Positions 6,524 to 6,927 of a stretch of DNA of 6,927 bases are shown piece after piece. Where the stretch lies: assembly GCA_002500925.1 (NCBI GenBank), contig DLTN01000064.1, positions 80,022-86,948 on the forward strand, in the 5' to 3' direction. The translations under genes were made by a program, and so were the position numbers. The notes under the pieces are model-generated. The model saw only the letters and a program-made list of their open reading frames with translations, made no database searches and had not been told where the DNA came from. This DNA is from Gemmatimonadales bacterium UBA7835 (lineage in GTDB: Bacteria > Gemmatimonadota > Gemmatimonadetes > Longimicrobiales > Gaopeijiaceae). Position 1 is the stretch's first letter, and every line of letters begins with the position of its first letter.

Positions 6524-6836
6524 GATGGCTCCGCAGTTGAAACGTGCATTGAGCGGGGCGACGCGGGTTATGTGACGCCCTAGCGCTTAACGATGGCCAA
6601 AATCGGTTGCCGTGTCAGGGTGTTGGGCTTCTAGATTGAACCTGAAGGGGGGCTATCAGCTAGGTCTGGAGAGCTTTTGACAGTGCATACGGCTCTCGAG
6701 TCTAGACACGCACTAGGTGCGAGACGACCTTGAACCGCAGTAAATCACTGACGACGGTTGAGAGCCGCAGGAACTATTCCACTAGGGACTTGTCGAGGCC
6801 TAGGCGGTTTCGACAAAGTTGTTGGAGTAGAGTGAT
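6524..6836. other. Intergenic region between acnA and tRNA-Leu
   Basis: This 313-base gap should contain the leftward acnA promoter and the rightward tRNA promoter. The acnA ribosome site (GGAG on the reverse strand, forward positions 6529-6532) sits at its left end. On the forward strand a perfect TTGACA at 6677-6682 is followed after 18 bases by TCTAGA at 6701-6706, a weak -10 match. On the reverse strand CTGACA at 6618-6613 has only a poor -10 partner. A 7-base inverted repeat flanks 6797-6809 just before the tRNA. I see no protein gene here. An open frame from 6730 runs into the tRNA and is not real. Confidence 0.6.
6529..6532 (-). promoter_or_regulatory. Ribosome binding site supporting the GTG start of acnA
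   Basis: On the reverse strand the sequence reads TGCGGAGCCATCGTG, placing GGAG 5 bases ahead of GTG 6523-6521. This spacing supports the non-ATG start, which also gives the family-typical N-terminus. Confidence 0.65.
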
Positions 6837-6919
<83 letters not shown>

Positions 6920-6927
6920 TTTAAAGG

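Noticed and set aside
6554..6580. GGGCG/CGCCC pairing in the acnA leader as a possible iron-responsive or regulatory hairpin
   Set aside because: Only five pairs with a long interior and no CAGUGN-type loop, so there is no support for an IRE-like element.

Overview
This is an ordinary-looking bacterial chromosomal window of moderate, slightly GC-rich composition. I see no insertion sequence, integrase, phage gene or CRISPR array. The closest overall impression is an uncultured Gram-negative-type bacterium, possibly Gemmatimonadota or a related lineage. That is an impression from the protein style (FloA, the C-terminal signature of the third protein, aconitase A) and is not a demonstrated placement.

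Layout from left to right. (1) The first 99 codons of a leftward enoyl-CoA hydratase/isomerase (crotonase) gene, cut by the window edge. (2) A divergent, roughly 320-base leader region with several imperfect inverted repeats and an unusually strong ribosome binding site. (3) A rightward three-gene cluster: a long NfeD-family membrane serine protease (ClpP-like domain, membrane region, OB-fold), a full-length flotillin-like protein FloA, and an unrecognised 220-residue protein with an N-terminal membrane anchor and a coiled coil. (4) A leftward acnA gene for a 903-residue aconitate hydratase, which meets the third gene tail to tail with only 15 bases between the stop codons. (5) A gap of about 310 bases, then a rightward tRNA-Leu with anticodon CAA at the right edge.

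How the genes relate. Long NfeD proteins and flotillin/stomatin proteins are repeatedly found side by side (for example YqeZ-YqfA in Bacillus, and the PH1510-PH1511 protease-stomatin pair in Pyrococcus). The pair here fits a membrane-microdomain and membrane-stress module. The third gene begins 11 bases after floA, so it is probably co-transcribed and is a candidate accessory of that module. Its anchor, acidic/proline-rich linker, coiled coil and conserved-looking C-terminus suggest a structural or adaptor protein. The crotonase fragment (acyl-CoA metabolism) and aconitase (citric acid cycle) are housekeeping genes with no evident link to the membrane module.

The item most worth a second look is the uncharacterised third gene with its strong internal hairpin. 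Next are the start-site ambiguity of the NfeD gene and a possible 39-codon open frame between the NfeD gene and floA.
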